Source: Romanomermis culicivorax
Taxonomy: Eukaryota; Nematoda; Enoplea; Mermithida; Mermithidae
Assembly (NCBI GenBank): GCA_963922205.1
Contig: CAWUHX010000206.1
Span: 372,001-436,000, forward strand
Direction of reading: 5' to 3'
DNA length: 64,000 nucleotides
A program made the translations under genes and the position numbers. The notes beneath the pieces were generated by a model. That model was not told the origin of the DNA. It saw only the letters and a program-made list of their open reading frames with translations, and made no database searches. Of this stretch, positions 46,620-58,780 are shown one piece after another. Numbering within the stretch: position 1 is the stretch's first letter; each line of letters starts with the position of its first letter.

Positions 46620-49600
46620 TATTGAAGTTGTAGCGCATTTCCAGATACAATGAAAACATGCTAACTTTTATTCACGCAGCATGTGACTTTAGCGATTCCT
46701 GAAAGTTTCACCGTCAAACTAATCACTGAATATTTACTTGTCGGTTAACCAACCAAGTGCGTAATTTAAGAATGAGCATGTCGATAATTAAAATCGAGTT
46801 TTATTTCTTTTGAAAATACCAACATCAAGCATGATTCCATGAGTCGATAATGCAATAAAAGCAGGTTATTAGAATTGACAAACCCACACATTAGTTTGAG
46901 ACCAAAAAGTATCATTTGTCAATTGTGCTAACTATGCTAATAAAATATTTTCCATTAGGACAAGTGCTAATGGGACTTGTTCTTTTAAAAATCCCTGATT
47001 ATTATACTTTGAGTTATGTGAAGTATTCTGAAAAAATTGTCCATTCACGTTTCAGTTTCTATATAATCTTGTGTCAAAATTGATCACCTTTGTCATTAAT
47101 CTGAAGTAAAAGAGAAAAAACTAGCGCACATGAATCTTCTTTGGTTACCAATTGATCTTTTTTTTTGCTTTCGAGAATAAATATCTTGGGCCATTTTCGA
47201 GATACTGATTCTAAGTACGGTAAGACGTTTGTGACCAATCTCGATTTACCGACCACAAATAACGATGCAACCAAGCAGTTTGCTATCTTTGCGGCAAAAA
47301 ATGCTGTTTTTGCAGTAAAATAGGCATTTAATTTTGACAGTAAATTTTCTGCATATACGGCCAACCTGAAACTTGGTGTTGGCGGCATGTTACCATGGGT
47401 TTCTTATGGTAAATTATGGTTCGATTATGTAGCGATTCGGAAGTGTTTTCATTTTTCTTCAAAATGAAAGATTGTGGCATTATACCATTTTTATCCCATT
47501 GCAATCAATTTGGGTCAGGTACCTTTTTTTGCTCTCCGGTAATTTTTCACCTACGATGTAATCCCAGATCATTGCTTTCTCTCGAACACTGGCACTTTAG
47601 TACAGTCCATATTTTTCTCAGTGTGCTTTGGAAAGATTATGCAAAAAAATTTTAAAAATTATGCAATACTTCTCTGACAGGAATCTATCACTTGCTGATG
47701 TCAGAAACACACTCAACTTTTTCGAAAATACGGTTGCTCTCATGAAAAAATGATCATGTTAGACAGCGTCATACACAATCTCTTGAAAAGTATGCAATTT
47801 CCTGATGTGACAAAACCGTTTAGGTATGACTATATTCTATTTTTTCCAAATAAGTCTAGACGCGCAGAAAGATGTTCGAGCAAATAATAAACAAACTTAC
47901 GTACGGACTCTCGAGTTGACTGTAGCAGTCAGATGAGCAAATTGAGAAAAAATGTTTCGGCCTACAATGCACGTTTATTGAATGGTCACTGATTTGTACG
48001 GCTTATTTTGCTTTTCGAAGCTCATTTGAAATTGAATAGAACTATAGTTCAGTCATTTTTTCTGAAGACTTTACATGTGCCGGACTTCCATGTATTAGTG
48101 AGAACATCAGTTAGACGACAGTGTTTTGAGTAAATTTTTTTGTTTACTAAAAAAACCACGATAGTGAAAAAGTAGATCAAGTAGCTCCCGAGCACCGTTT
48201 TAATTCTTTGCGCGTTTTTTCTACATCTATTCTTCCAGAGAGCACTCGGTTCACTTTCTGCCCTTCATAGCTCAAAAGTACACTGTATAAAAAATGCAGG
48301 TCTGTTCCCTCTCATGTTTCCGACTCGTAGCGCCAGAAAAAAATCGATGCTCAAAAACCATTTTTCCGGTAAGTTATTCACGAAAAATAAATTTCATATT
48401 TTCTGCTAAAAAACATGTTTTTGTCGTCATTTTACAAATTCAAAAATATACTCACTTTCATAAGTTAAAAAACTGCAAGTCAAAAATTGAAATTTCTCAG
48501 AATTACTTCCACGATGCTTTTGTATTCAAATCAAACTCGTGTTTATTTCTAAAAGTATAGTTACAAAAAAGTTGGAAAATTTGAAATTTCTATGTTCTAA
48601 AATGCACAAATTTATCTTTTTCATGCCGAGGTCTCAGAATTTTTTCCCTATCCCGAAAATTCTTTCCGCGAAAAGAACGATTTTCAGAAAAAACGGTGGA
48701 TGAACCAATGCAAAAAATTAGTACATACAATCTGGCAGGAAGCGCCGGAAAGTTTCTCGGTGTTTTTTGATTTTAGAGCCTCGAAAGCGTTTTTTGACCA
48801 GAAAATGCTGACAAAATCTGCGTACTTTGTGCAAAAGTCCGCAAAAAAATCTGTTTGTCTCGCACAAAAAACCCACCATGTCTTCCGTACGTTCAATTAT
48901 GAAACGACGTTCATGTCCTCGCTAAGATCTCGTAAAGATTATATTGATTCTCTCTATTCGTAATCTTAACTGGTCCTGATTACTGAAACAGATTGATTAT
49001 TAACTCAGGCTGCTCACTACGGCATGTTGTTGTCTTGAACTTACGTCGTGGATTTCTTTATACTCCATTCATTTTCGAATGAGCCTCGGAATGCAAAAAA
49101 TGTAAGCAAATCCGTGGGCAGGTGATGACCATGCATCGCGGGCCTACATTTTCTCTTTTAAAGTTGTAGTTGTTGCAGTTAATCCGTGAAAAAAGACCGC
49201 CGCGAGCCCAGGTTGTTCATTACTTGCATGAGCATCAGTTTTCCTTCCGAGGCTTAATTTGGGAAAAATATACTATAGTATGCAAAGCATGTATGAGCAT
49301 CATCATGAACCATGAGCACAAATATAATTTCCGAGGGTACCAATTGGAATATACAACATTTCATTGAACATCAGCCTGGCGTATCATCAGTCAAAAATCC
49401 TCCTTCAATGAGATAGTTTACGAAGGTATTAAAGAAGGTATTGCATCGTGAGTAACCAAATAGTCTCAAGATTTAAGAAATTATTCGTATCTTACAGATC
49501 TTGCATGTACAGACCATAAACACATTAATCCGGTGACTTGAGTTAGATGAAAATTACGACGAACATTGGCGAAGCCCTGATACTCATCAGACTGCCGTTC

Positions 49601-51964
49601 GTTTTCAAAAAGTGTTTGAATTTGAATGTGAAAGGTGCCATTATCTCTCTAATGGCTCTACTGTCGACATGTTGTGCATGAAAGCTAGTTGCTAGCTCAA
49701 GTCTGATGAAAAGATGACGAAAAGTGAATAAGCTGTTCATGCTTGAGCTACATTGTGATACTCTCGGTTTGACATTTTCTTAGAAATTTCTGACCTGGTT
49801 AATGTGTCAAGTGTGTTTCAGTCTGCATACAATTTCATGTTTCCCTGAGCAATGAGTGTAGCTTTTTCGGCTCGGTATCAATTCAAATTAGTATATTGTA
49901 CTCTACATATAGAGGAATACTTTATGGTGTACAGATTGAGAGAACCTATAATGTTGCCTTTTACTGATAGAATCAATTTCTCGAGCTTAAGCTTTAGATG
50001 AAATAGCTCCCAAGAACCGTTTTAATTCTTTGCCCATTTTTGTACATTAGTGAGATGCGGAGTCTTCTTCGTTCATTAATTTTCATATGCGTTGCGGTCT
50101 CTCTCGGCGAATTAACGAGAAAAAAAATGAACTCTCTATTGTGTCTAAAAATCACTATATTGCATTATTGTTGGTCGGAGAAGCGAAACCTAAAGTAGGG
50201 CTGTTTGTTCTCATATCTTTGTTCATTCGCTCTGGCCAATATGGCATTATCATGGGAATTATACACACGTCAGCTCTAGTTTCCTGGAGAGAAGGCTTGT
50301 AGTAAGCTTTTGGGCGGCCAGGAAACAGCATTCTTAAACGACGTATTTTTGTGAAAATGTCAGGGTTTATGTGTACCATATGCTCACCGAACTTAGTAAT
50401 GCACTTTCCCTTTGTTAATAGGCAACTTTAGTTTTACTTTCTTCTTCTACTCAAAATGCGACAGAAAGGAAGGATCAATCAAAAGCTTTTTCTCACACTC
50501 CAACGAGCGATATTTGGTTGTGGGCCATGTTCCATAATGATACTAGTCTATAGGGATCTAGCGGACCTTTCGACCCAGATGCCAACCGATATTACCCGAT
50601 ATTCTCTGACCCGGCACGACCCGACCCGACCCTTTATTCAGGAGCATTATGGGTTACGGGTGAAAAATGTAACCCAGTTTTTGGTTCAACGCTGAGGAGA
50701 AAATTATTCATTTTACCTTTATCTTCAGTTATTTTCACCGTACAAGGGTACACAATTTTATAATCCATCAAATTTCCTGCAATCATAGTTAGTCAAAGTA
50801 ATGAATAATTTGATTATAGTCCACTTAATTTAAAATGATACTTGATTTAAAATGGAAAGTGCGTATCAAAGTGAACCTTCCAAAAAGGAAAAACTTTATA
50901 CAGCAGAAAACGATAAATTTCTTCATGACAATGGGAAGACCAAAATTGAAGAAAAAACATCTTGCTTGTCAACTGTTGATTTGGATAGACAAGTATCGAC
51001 ACCAGAGTGCTAGTCAAAAATTTTTTATCACTTCACCAAGTTATTGAAGGAAGTTTTCACCTGCTCTGTTTGCCGTTCACTGACGAGAAAGTTTTTTAGC
51101 GATTACAGTATTAAGCTTATTATTTTTCCATGTTGAACTTTTAGGGGATCGCTGCATTGATCATTTCAAAAAAATTGAGTATAGTAACATGCATGCTGAA
51201 TTATTAAAATCTAGAGATATTGCTTAGTTTCTAGCAGCTGACATAATTTTTACCCTGCATCGAGGATCAATTTAAATTCTGTTTCAAATAAATGTTTTGT
51301 CAGTGTGACGAAGTAATGCCACGCTACTGACCGGATTCTCAAGAAATAGTCTGTTCGGTTGAAAAATCATTATCAGCATGGCTGTGAGTTTTAGGTCGGC
51401 TCAAAATTTATTGGCTCGAGTTCAAAGTTTTGTTTCTCAAGTTCCATGAATCTGCTGTTGAAGTTTCGCATCTTGGCTAGCGACAACAGCTCACTGTAAC
51501 AACTAAGAAGTATTTGTAACTCAGATCAGTTGAAACATTGAGCTTCCTGAAAACAGATCTCAAAATTAAAATGACCGAGGAATCCTGAGCTACTCTTCTT
51601 TAATTTTTTTGTAATTATGATGTAAATGTCTCTCTTGATCAGAATAGGCCTAGTTCAGATACATGCCACAATTCCTCTAAATGGACAAGGTTTCTTTTGA
51701 AAAGTTATAATAGGTCAACGTCTATCAAATAATATGTTTGCTGCGCTCAATGAACTCACAAATTCGCGAAATCTCGCAAATTTTCAACTTTATATGGCGT
51801 TTATTTTAGTAGAAAATACGAAACCTAACAATTTGGTTGAGATGCCACAGAACCTCGCCTCAGAAATCGTCGACCATACGACTGGCCATATGTTAACCCC
51901 GCGCAATATTTCCCAGACATATAGCTAGCATAGGGAACTATATTAAAGATTGTACTAAAGAAAA
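46620..51964. other. Intergenic, no gene recognised
   Basis: Over 5 kb without an identifiable exon. Open frames up to about 105 codons occur on both strands without domains. A short repeat (CTCCCGAGCACCGTTTTAATTC) occurs at about 48186 and again, slightly changed, at about 50007. A GACCCGACCCGACCC string near 50615 resembles hAT subterminal repeats. Confidence 0.35.
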
Positions 51965-52212
51965 TATAGTCTGTTTTTTATAAAATGCTTCCAAATAGAA
52001 AAATGACACAGATCAGTACTGCCGTCAAAGTCGTTCACATAGACTCTTACTGTGTAATTTTTCACTGGAAAAATTGTTAGGAGTTAGAATAGTATGCTCA
52101 CAAATTTCCAGTCCTAAATGATATATTGTTTATGAGCAAATCGTGAAAATATGAAATACTACTTGCTTTCCACTTCCATTATTTAGAAGCATTTCAAGAA
52201 AAACTGACTATA
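51965..52212. mobile_element. TATAGTCTG inverted-repeat element, copy 2 (intact, 248 bp)
   Basis: Ends TATAGTCTGTTTTTTATAAA and, on the other strand, TATAGTCAGTTTTTCTTGAA. The inverted repeat extends through AAATGCTTC. The flanking TA/TATA ambiguity allows a Tc1/mariner-style TA duplication. Opposite orientation to copies 1, 3 and 4. Confidence 0.72.
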
Positions 52213-53068
52213 GAAAATGTCTATTTTTTGCTAGAAAGTAATTTTTGAACAAATGGTCGAAAATGTATTTTTTGAAAAAATGGCCGAAAATGTATATTTT
52301 TTTGGCAAAAAATTCGATTTTTTCCAATGATCCTCCATCGGTTTGGCCCACCAAGAGTCCTACCGAAAATAAATCCGGTTAACCCTCCACAATCTCGATT
52401 ACTTACATTCCGGTTCCATTTTCGCTCAGTGGCACTTGGAAGCACAAAGGTTCCGGTCGGCTATAAATTTTCCGGGTCCACTCTCTTGAGACTTATAATA
52501 TGAAAATATTTAAAATTTTGGACAACTGACATTTTCGTTGTAACAAGAAAGAACAAGATCAATAATGATGGTCATCCAAGTCTATTTTTCCTTCACGTAA
52601 CAACGCGAAAATTTTCATCAAAGGCGGAGATCTAAAGTTTACCGTTAAGTTCAGTACTTACTTTTTGTGACATTTTCATACAAGAAACTACAGATTTTCC
52701 GGGCAGCTTAAGAACAAAACTCGAATACTTAATGGTATAAGCACGAACCCTTCCTTTAATTACAATGCACAAAAATTTGTAAAAAATTATCAGGCTTTCC
52801 ACATGTTCAGAAATGATAATGAAATGGAATTCCATTGTGTGCCAATTTTTTATACACCCAAGTTCACAAAGCGATGGACGGCAATTTCCCGTAAATCATG
52901 CATATTTACTTGTTCATATGGATTTCCACCAATATGGAATAAAAATGCCTCAAAAGGCTTACGACAATTTTTCTTCAATACAGTTATTTCCCCATTTAAC
53001 AATTTTTTCGTCCTCTGTTCATCTTTCAGATAAAATTGTCATTTTGCGCTTATCATAAGTCAAAAATA
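52213..53068. other. No gene recognised
   Basis: Contains fragments with TTTTTTGAAAAAATGGCCGAAAA repetition (about 52245-52300). Acceptor-like CTTTCAG at about 53031 precedes the coding block at 53069. Confidence 0.35.
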
Positions 53069-53464
53069 ATGAATGGTCGTTCAACCGACTATTCCAAAAT
53101 TGTTCGAGGAGCTTCCTCCGATGGACGAGAACAAAAGATGCATCGGCAAAAAGACAAATTTTTGGCGACCAAAAATGTCGACGGGTCATTAAGCCAAATT
53201 GCGACTACTTTTTTCACGCCGTCGACCATGCCTGACGATTTTGGCCTGATGGACAGTTTTTCTGCGGAAAGAGTAGGAGATAAAATCGTAAAAGAGAAAG
53301 AGAAAACAATTGTGGTGGTCGAGAATCCGTACGATTATCGCCACGAAATAACAATCACAAAAATGGACGATCATTTGGACGATAGAAGATCGGGGGATTT
53401 TGGTTATCGAAATTCTTTGGATAAACTCGACATCAACGTGTCCACAAGTCCCTCGAGTACATAA
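53069..53464 (+). CDS. Unidentified coding exon or small gene, 131 codons
   Basis: The open frame from an ATG to a TAA has coding-like composition. Its product is hydrophilic and rich in charged residues (MHRQKDKFLATKNVDGS, VVVENPYDYRHEITITKMDD, DHLDDRRSGDFGYRNSLDKL). Three acceptor-like AG sites lie within 40 bp upstream, so it may be a terminal exon of a larger gene encoding a cytoplasmic tail. It does not join in phase to the last tetraspanin exon. No family recognised. Confidence 0.5.
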   Translation: MNGRSTDYSKIVRGASSDGREQKMHRQKDKFLATKNVDGSLSQIATTFFTPSTMPDDFGLMDSFSAERVGDKIVKEKEKTIVVVENPYDYRHEITITKMDDHLDDRRSGDFGYRNSLDKLDINVSTSPSST

Positions 53465-53485
53465 TTCAAATTTTGTATCCAATTC

Positions 53486-53567
53486 ACCCCACCTCTCTTC
53501 CTCCAACACTCTCCTCCCACCCTCGCCGCCTTCCCTCCCCTCCCTTCTCCAATAGCCCCTTTATGTA
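53486..53567 (+). repeat. C/T-rich tract
   Basis: About 80 bp that is over 90% pyrimidine, mostly C (CCCTCCCCTCCCTTCTCC), just after the stop of the preceding ORF. It stands out in this AT-rich window. Confidence 0.5.
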
Positions 53568-55096
53568 AATGATTCCGCTGAAGATTTTTCGTCTTTGACA
53601 AAGTATTCCTCACAGCTGGGGAAAGTGGCCTAACTCAGATTAATGATATTAAACCAAAAGAAAACAAAAGCACTTGCTTGCTTGGTATAGTCTAAATTCC
53701 AAATTTTCCGTCGGTGTGTTCTTCGAAGGCATTTCGTTTTTAGAAAACCGACGCACTTGGTTTGCTTTTCTTTTCGTGGTTGTAGAAGGTTTTTTGATAA
53801 ATTCTATTCTTCACTCGAAAAATTTTCAAAAGTAAGGTGAACAAGTCATTATTTCTAATTCATTTAGAACCAAACACAAAACTTTTTTTATGCTTTAAAA
53901 TGAAAACGACAAAGAAAGTTTTGAAACGGCTGTCTCAAGGCGGTCGGTCAAAAGCACCATTTCACCATAATCAAAGCATAAATAAGTTGAGTTTTTTAAT
54001 GTTCAATACATGTGTTTAAAGCGACTCAACTTGGAGCAGATTCTTGAATGACCGGTCATTTGCTGTGAAAATTTTCTGTAGATAAAACTATAGTATTACT
54101 CTATCAAACAAAGTTCGAAATTTGTGGAATTTCTTGTGCAATATCTGAAGCGAAAGGCTGAAATTTCTTTAGTTTTCCATGGAACTCTGGTCATAATTTT
54201 CTTGTGTCTGAATGCTCGTCACTCAATATTGAACGTGAAAAGCATAAAAGCTAAAAGCACATGCGGAGTGTTTGCCGAGGATGTAGGCCCCCCAAATCAT
54301 CCTTTACCCCCAGCAGATTTGGCCTGACCCCCAGCAAAAGACGTTTTTTAAAATATAAAATTCGAAATTTCTTCGATTATTTTGAAAAATTGTGTTCCCC
54401 GATTCTGACCCCGTCAGATTTTTCGTCTAGGGCATGTATGGTTAAAAGTAGTGAGAACTTTATACTGCAGGTTTCGGACATACCAATCAATAGGGACCGT
54501 TCAAAAGGTAATTTTTTACGTTAGTAAGTTTAAGAGTCCGTCGAAATATTTGGTTCGATCTAAATAAAAAGAATCGAAATCAAGATATCGGGAAGCCTAT
54601 CGTATTAATGACATAATGAGTTTCTCATTCTCATAAAACCCACTCTCGAATAGAATCCGCGTTTTCCATAATGAGTCAAATGATCCACAGTTCAACTATT
54701 GGAAAACTTGTTGTCCATGAAAATTTAACAAAATCAGTAGTTGCTTGGTGTGAAGAATAAGTCCGTGAACGCAGTGCTAATTTTATCATTGGTCTTCAAC
54801 TCTAAGCCCTTGCAGTATTGAGATTATTTGAACTTGCAAGCCAAGGACTGGTGAAATAAAAAATAATGGTAACCATCACTAAACTACTAAGCTAGATTTC
54901 AGTTTCCTGATTCCATCGAGTTCATAAACGCGTACAACACCTGAAGTCGCGATCCGTACCGTTCCGTCGGAAGAGACTCAGGACTTTAATTTTACTCTAC
55001 TCAGGACTTTAATATTTTACTTGCTTATCAACCACAAAAATGAAACCGTTGAAATCATACTGTATTTCCTGCGACATTATAAAGTATCCTCCTCTT
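53568..55096. other. No gene recognised
   Basis: Short open frames without domains. A GCCCCCCAAATCATCC / CCCCCAGCAGATTTGGCC block near 54289-54330 may belong to a short mobile element. Confidence 0.3.
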
Positions 55097-55435
55097 GATG
55101 CAGGTCGACATTCGAGTTTACCTACCTCCGACATGTTCGGTAATAGCGTGGTCGTCGGCGCCCGCGATGGCAAATATTGCCGCGTCGGCGGCAGCGGTTT
55201 TCTGAAAGTTCCGGACGTGCCAGGTTTCTCAATGTTGACATCGGCCGGCATCGCCGCTAGCGGCACCCATTCGCCCAGCGTCGTCAGCCTACAAAGTGAA
55301 GCGGAATCTTGTTTGGACGGCGCATTTCATTTCGCCGCCCACCGAGATAAAAATGCCAACGACGATCAGGATACGTACGATGATGACGGTAAAACTTTGC
55401 ATGTCAAAAGAGAGTTCGAAAACGGGCCTGTCTGA
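55097..55435 (+). CDS. Unidentified terminal coding exon, GC-rich
   Basis: The frame from the acceptor-like CTCCTCTTGATGCAG to a TGA encodes about 112 residues: FGNSVVVGARDGKYCRVGGS, GFLKVPDVPGFSMLTSAG, SPSVVSLQSEAESCLDGAFH and an acidic end DDQDTYDDDGKTLHVKREF. GC content and codon use resemble the DHCR7 and tetraspanin exons, not the neighbours. It needs a preceding exon with one leftover base, or starts from an in-frame ATG at 55040. No family recognised. Confidence 0.55.
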   Translation, partial: DAGRHSSLPTSDMFGNSVVVGARDGKYCRVGGSGFLKVPDVPGFSMLTSAGIAASGTHSPSVVSLQSEAESCLDGAFHFAAHRDKNANDDQDTYDDDGKTLHVKREFENGPV

Positions 55436-55610
55436 AAAGCTTGTAGCACTGCAGAGAGTGAAGTTGAAATAATACAAATTTTCAGTAAGACCTGCTACAG
55501 TTTCTTGTAATGACGCTTCAGGCGCATAGCTACAGTAACCTATGGACTGTGCACAGTTACGATTAATCATGTCAACCTTTTTTTATTCGCAAATCATTGA
55601 TTCAGCTATA

Positions 55611-55832
55611 TATAGTATGTTTTCCTAGAAATGGTTCTAAATAATGAGAGTGGAAAGCAAGAAGTATTCCAAATTTTCACCATTTTCTGATAAACAATAT
55701 ATCGTACAGGACTGGAAATTTGTGAGCATACTGAAAATTTTTTTTTGTTAGCGCTCAATATTAACGATTTGGCGACAGTACTGATTTGTGTCACTTTTCT
55801 ATTTGGAAGCATTTTATAAAAAGCAGACTATA
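55611..55832. mobile_element. TATAGTCTG inverted-repeat element, copy 3
   Basis: TATAGTATGTTTTCCTAGAA to AAAAGCAGACTATA. It shares the GAGTGGAAAGCAAGAAGTAT, TGATAAACAATATATC and TTTCTATTTGGAAGCATTTT blocks with copies 1 and 2. Confidence 0.7.
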
Positions 55833-57275
55833 GTCACTCTATTTTGAAAAGATAGCTAGCTGCAGCGAATCGACGAGAGTAAGAAAGTAACGGAAAAATT
55901 AGTAAGCTTAGTCAACGAGAAATATATTTCAAAAGATGAAGAGACAGATAATTTTCATTAAAAAACCTGGTCCAATAGTCAACGGTCTCGCCTCGACACA
56001 CTATTATTTAAACCAATAGTGGATAGTCATGAGGTTGTTTGTTGGTATAAGCTTCCCACGCGACAAAATTTCAGGTCAAGTTAAACCATTTTTTGGTAGT
56101 AACTGCGACTGACATTAAAAAAAAATCCAATTTAAGGTTCTTGTTACTTCATATATGCCAATAGTGAATCATGAGTGAAATGAAATTCACTTCCTCAATG
56201 ACATTTATTTATCTCATTGGTCAAAATTCATTTTTAAGGAAAATTATCATGCTATAGATTTCTAGATTCAAAGTTCTCTCGTTTAGAACTTTAAAATTCG
56301 CGAAAATCCGCATTGAGCTAATTATCCCACCACAATATTGTAGATTTGAAACTCTTAGATATTTTTTCCGTGGCTTTAAAAGGATTACGGATCTCCTAAA
56401 AATCTATCAAACATTATGAATTTCGTAATCAGTGGTTTTTACGTTAGGTTGTTGAGTTATTCAAACACATGAAATTTTAGTATGTGATACATTTGTGCGA
56501 TTGGGAAATTGGATGCAAGAAGGTTTTATGTTACACTCGTGTGCTTCTAAGTTACTGTAATGAACAATTCTGAACAAGTCTTTTTTTGAATTACCCTGTG
56601 TAGGATATTCCGTAAAATACTCGATTTAGTCAAAAACGCAGATTTCTTTGAGAAAAAAAGTTTCAGGGTTTTAAAAATTACCGTAGTCTTACAACACATA
56701 CAACAAACAGTTGCATACATAGTGTTCTATATTTTTGAAATTTACTGCAAAGAATAAAATTAATAAAAAAATTCCACAGTTAACAAAAAAAGAAATTTTG
56801 AGCACTTTGCTATATGGTATCATTCTAGAGTAGGAAAATTTTCCCAAAAATTAGATCGGGTCGGAACGAAACGAATAAGCTCATATTTCACAAGATGATT
56901 CTTTGCTCTGCCTATCGTAGCTTTAAACATTGTTCATATTGTTGTGAAAGTTGCACGTACAGATGAAAAGGATAATAGGACACGGAAAAATGAGAAACTC
57001 TGCCGTGTGCCCAGCTTGCAGCCATCAGAACTGAGAAAAATAGATCATCGATGAGATACCACGTTCCGTTTGAGCTACACGGCCCTGCCTAAGCATGTGA
57101 TGAGGTGCTATGTTAATAATAGGTGAGGCACCACACCAGTCACTGTAAGAATTCTTGGTCCACTTTGGTCCACTGACCCCAACATCAGCAAACTACTGGT
57201 CAATGAGAATACTTTATTATGGCGGAAAAATACGAGATCACAGCAACGAAAAAGTGACTAAAACTGGGAAGAACA
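55833..57275. other. No gene recognised
   Basis: AT-rich, with only short open frames. Confidence 0.35.
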
Positions 57276-57459
57276 GGGGCCGGTTTCATCAAAGAGACTT
57301 AAGCTCCAGCTGAGCTGCAGCTTAAGCTGTAGCTTAACTCCTACACACAAAACATATCGGGAAAGTTAAGCTGCGGCTGAGCTGCACCACAGTGTTATAA
57401 CATACAGAGTTAAGCTGCAGCTCAGCTGGAGCTTAAGTCTCTTTGATGAAACCGGCTCC
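57276..57459. mobile_element. 184-bp foldback MITE with GGGGCCGGTTTCATC ends
   Basis: The left arm GGGGCCGGTTTCATCAAAGA continues through ACTTAAGCTCCAGCTGAGCTG. The right arm is its reverse complement with one or two differences over some 50 bp. The interior also has AGCTGCAGC units in both orientations. The ends resemble Harbinger terminal repeats. Related fragments at 34117, in the spacer at 58326-58563, and at about 61240-61400. Confidence 0.72.
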
Positions 57460-58126
57460 AGGCCACTTTATTGATTATCAAGTTATGCAATAATAATGCA
57501 CATACTGGCCCAAATACAAAAGTTTACATACCTCACTTCATTGTTTTAAAATGATTGTTTAATAGTACTACGTGTCCTCGCGGACTTCATTTTATTTGAT
57601 TCACTTTTTCGTATTTTTCATAGCTTTGCAATTTTTTTATTCATAATGTTTGGGATACTGGGTTGATGCAGCTGGATGTTGGTTTGTTGCATATCCTGTT
57701 TAATGGAATATGACAATCGATCGACGGAAAGACATTGTAAAAGTGGATGACTGACTGCAAATAGTTTGCGAAATTTTTTTGTACAAATTTTGATTGCTGA
57801 CGTCAGGATCATCTTTGTAGTCTTCTTATATCTTTGCATATATGTTTTATAGAATCGTATCAAGGGCGACAAAACACATCTAATAATCTATCCACGTTAT
57901 TCTCTTTTTCACACTATACTTCCTAATGCATCTAATTGCGCACGTCAAATTTGCTTTTCGACTTCATTCTGGCCGCATTGTTTACCGTATGCCTCTAGTG
58001 TGTAGAATTTTTGTAACTATTCTCAAAGATCAAATGAAAGAGATTAAAATCAGCATCAAAACTTGATGTTATGGATTCGTTAAAATTTCACCTCCATCAA
58101 AGAATCTTTATCGGAAGACCCTGAGG
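57460..58126. other. No gene recognised
   Basis: A minus-strand 84-codon open frame (57872-57618) has no recognisable content. Confidence 0.3.
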
Positions 58127-58757
58127 CGGTTAACAAAGACAACCATTGCTTCTATGGCCATTGATTTTCAAGTGATCCTGATAGAGTAGATAAGTGCATA
58201 AGCAGATAGTAAACCTTATCGTATGCTGATATCTTCTTCTGTCAAGTTGTATTTTGACTGCCACAGTTAGGCTGACAAATCGGGGCCAGTAATACTATGA
58301 GGCTGCTGGAGCTTATCAGTATTATCAGTACCTTTATTAAAAAAGTTCTGCTAGTTAAGTTGCTTAGAAGTTGCTTAACTAGCAGAACCTTAAGCTGTTG
58401 CTCAGTAAAAGCTTGGCTAAGCTGTAACGTAACTTCTAAGTAATACTGACTTGAGCTCCAGCTTAACCACGTTTCATCTTAATTTTCCACACGAAAGATA
58501 TCAAAATAGAGTCAAGCTGCAGCTCAACTCGTCTCTCTCGCTCAGCACAAACATAACCTTTATTAATACTGATAAGCTCCAGCAGCCTCATAGTATTACT
58601 GGCCCCGATTTGTCAGCCTGTGGCAGTCAAAATACAACTTGACAGAAGAAGATATCAGCATACGATAAGGTTTACTATCTGCTTATGCACTTATCTACTC
58701 TATCAGGATCACTTGAAAATCAATGGCCATAGAAGCAATGGTTGTCTTTGTTAACCG
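58127..58757. repeat. Large inverted repeat, ~195-bp arms around a 238-bp spacer
   Basis: The left arm 58127-58325 and right arm 58564-58757 are reverse complements that are nearly identical; I saw one 4-base difference near 58264 and no other clear change. The spacer has its own hairpin (GTTCTGCTAGTTAAG... at about 58344-58388) and AGCTCCAGCTTAA units related to the 57276 MITE. Confidence 0.82.
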
Positions 58758-58780
58758 TCTCACTTTCCATGAAAATCCTT

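Noticed and set aside
47074-47388. A 104-codon minus-strand ORF
   Set aside because: No domain, no splice context and no coding-like composition beyond length. Left unannotated.
43507-53464. Splicing of the tetraspanin tail exon to the 53069 coding block
   Set aside because: From the donor at 43620 every acceptor tried before 53069 gives an immediate stop. Tetraspanin tails are also short.
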